Shown here in pieces: positions 14,118-14,681 of a DNA stretch of 14,681 nucleotides. Origin of the DNA: Thermomicrobiaceae bacterium (GTDB lineage Bacteria; Chloroflexota; Chloroflexia; Thermomicrobiales; Thermomicrobiaceae); contig JAICWZ010000006.1 in the NCBI GenBank assembly GCA_025966355.1, positions 1-14,681 on the forward strand, given 5' to 3'. Each line of letters opens with the position of its first letter. Positions within the stretch are counted from its first letter, which is position 1. A model generated the notes under the pieces. The model saw only the letters and a list, made by a program, of their open reading frames with translations. It did no database searches and was not told the DNA's origin. The position numbers and the translations under genes were made by a program.

Positions 14118-14681
14118 CTAGTCGATCTTTACGTGCCCGACGCCGTCGACGACCTGGAGCGTCGTGCCGAACGGCTCCGACAGCTCGCTCATCCAATCGA
14201 GGATCTCGGCGCCAACCTCGGGCGTCGCCAGCCGTGGCGTGCCGCGATCGGGCCAGGGCACGCCGAAACCGAGCGAGACCGGACGCAGCTGGATCGAGCG
14301 CAGCTGGCGATCCTCGAACGTGACCAACGGCAGTACCGTCTCCCAGTAACGACGGTCGGCGGGGAAGCTGCGCGTATCGTCGGCCGAGAGTTGCCGGATC
14401 ACTTCGGGCGCGCTCTTGCTCGGGTCCGCGTGCAGCGTTTCATAATCGTCCGCAGGGAACCGCTCCATGTACTCGTACTGGAAGATGAAGTTGCCGACCG
14501 AATAGAAGATCGGTTTGCCGTTATAGATCTCCAGGCCACGCAGCAGATGCGGACCGTGCCCGATGACCATATCAGCCCCGGAATCGACACAGGCGTGCGC
14601 GAACTCGATGATGAAATCGGCCGGTATCCAGCGCTCTTTGCCTTCTTCGTGCGCGTGAATGCTGACCAGCGTCAGATCATC
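14118..14681 (-). CDS. CapA/PgsA-family protein, C-terminal part (cut by window edge)
   Basis: The last 187 residues of a CapA-family protein; the N-terminus lies beyond position 14681. The frame is open to the edge and reads LTLVSIHAHEEG close to the start of the visible part. It is followed by a helix (ADFIIEFAHACVDSGADMV) and the hallmark GHGPHLLRGLEIYNGKPIFYS then VGNFIFQ, which resemble the metallophosphatase-like fold of CapA proteins. Family members are linked to poly-gamma-glutamate capsule synthesis or export, but many stand-alone copies are uncharacterised. The usual motif H-x-G-x-E appears here as HAHEEG, and the GHHPH-type motif as GHGPH, so metal-site residues vary from the commonest pattern. 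It lies 22 nt before the M81 gene and shares its direction. No capB or capC is visible, so capsule synthesis cannot be assumed. Confidence 0.88.
   Translation of the reverse strand, partial: DDLTLVSIHAHEEGKERWIPADFIIEFAHACVDSGADMVIGHGPHLLRGLEIYNGKPIFYSVGNFIFQYEYMERFPADDYETLHADPSKSAPEVIRQLSADDTRSFPADRRYWETVLPLVTFEDRQLRSIQLRPVSLGFGVPWPDRGTPRLATPEVGAEILDWMSELSEPFGTTLQVVDGVGHVKID

Overview
The window is GC-rich bacterial chromosome with densely packed genes. No rRNA, tRNA, CRISPR array, transposase or phage gene was seen. The gene mix (M81 peptidase next to CapA, AFG1/ZapE-like ATPase, LmbE/PIG-L deacetylase, two-domain rhodanese, GTAG-headed palindromes) would fit a member of the Chloroflexota such as the Thermomicrobia. 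This is inference from gene content and base composition only; a high-GC actinobacterium cannot be excluded.

Layout from left to right. Positions 1-435 hold no recognisable gene. Positions 3123 down to 436 (minus strand) form a tightly coupled three-gene run: a threonine/serine dehydratase, then an unfamiliar HExxH putative metalloprotease (1-nt TAATG overlap), then a tandem-domain SpoU-type RNA methyltransferase (8-nt overlap). Diverging from it on the plus strand are a DUF1684 protein, an M17 leucyl aminopeptidase (pepA) and an MFS transporter (3304-6755). A strong hairpin at the MFS stop codon separates these from a convergent minus-strand run (9881 down to 6833): AFG1/ZapE-like ATPase, NAD-dependent sugar epimerase, PIG-L deacetylase and a 122-residue orphan. 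A small XRE-type regulator diverges from the ATPase gene under a perfect TATAAT box. After an intergenic region carrying a paired, inverted REP-like element come a two-domain sulfurtransferase and a cysteine synthase-family enzyme, closed by a clear intrinsic terminator. The window ends with a minus-strand pair: a CapA-like protein (cut by the window edge) followed by an M81 metallopeptidase.

Functionally the window is mostly metabolic and housekeeping: amino-acid breakdown and peptide turnover (threonine dehydratase, PepA, M81), sulfur handling (rhodanese plus cysteine synthase), and envelope or sugar chemistry (epimerase, PIG-L, CapA).

Two things stand out. (1) The SpoU protein carries two fused SPOUT halves whose signature residues are complementary: the first half lacks the motif-1 arginine but keeps the SAM-binding motifs, while the second keeps the arginine but has lost the others. 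This suggests a single-chain pseudodimer with one working site. (2) At 10416-10497 there are two GTAG-headed 9-2-9 palindromes in inverted orientation, whose stems differ at two positions, both compensated in the opposite arm. This is the hallmark of REP/BIME elements mobilised by a RAYT-type transposase, which is not encoded in this window.
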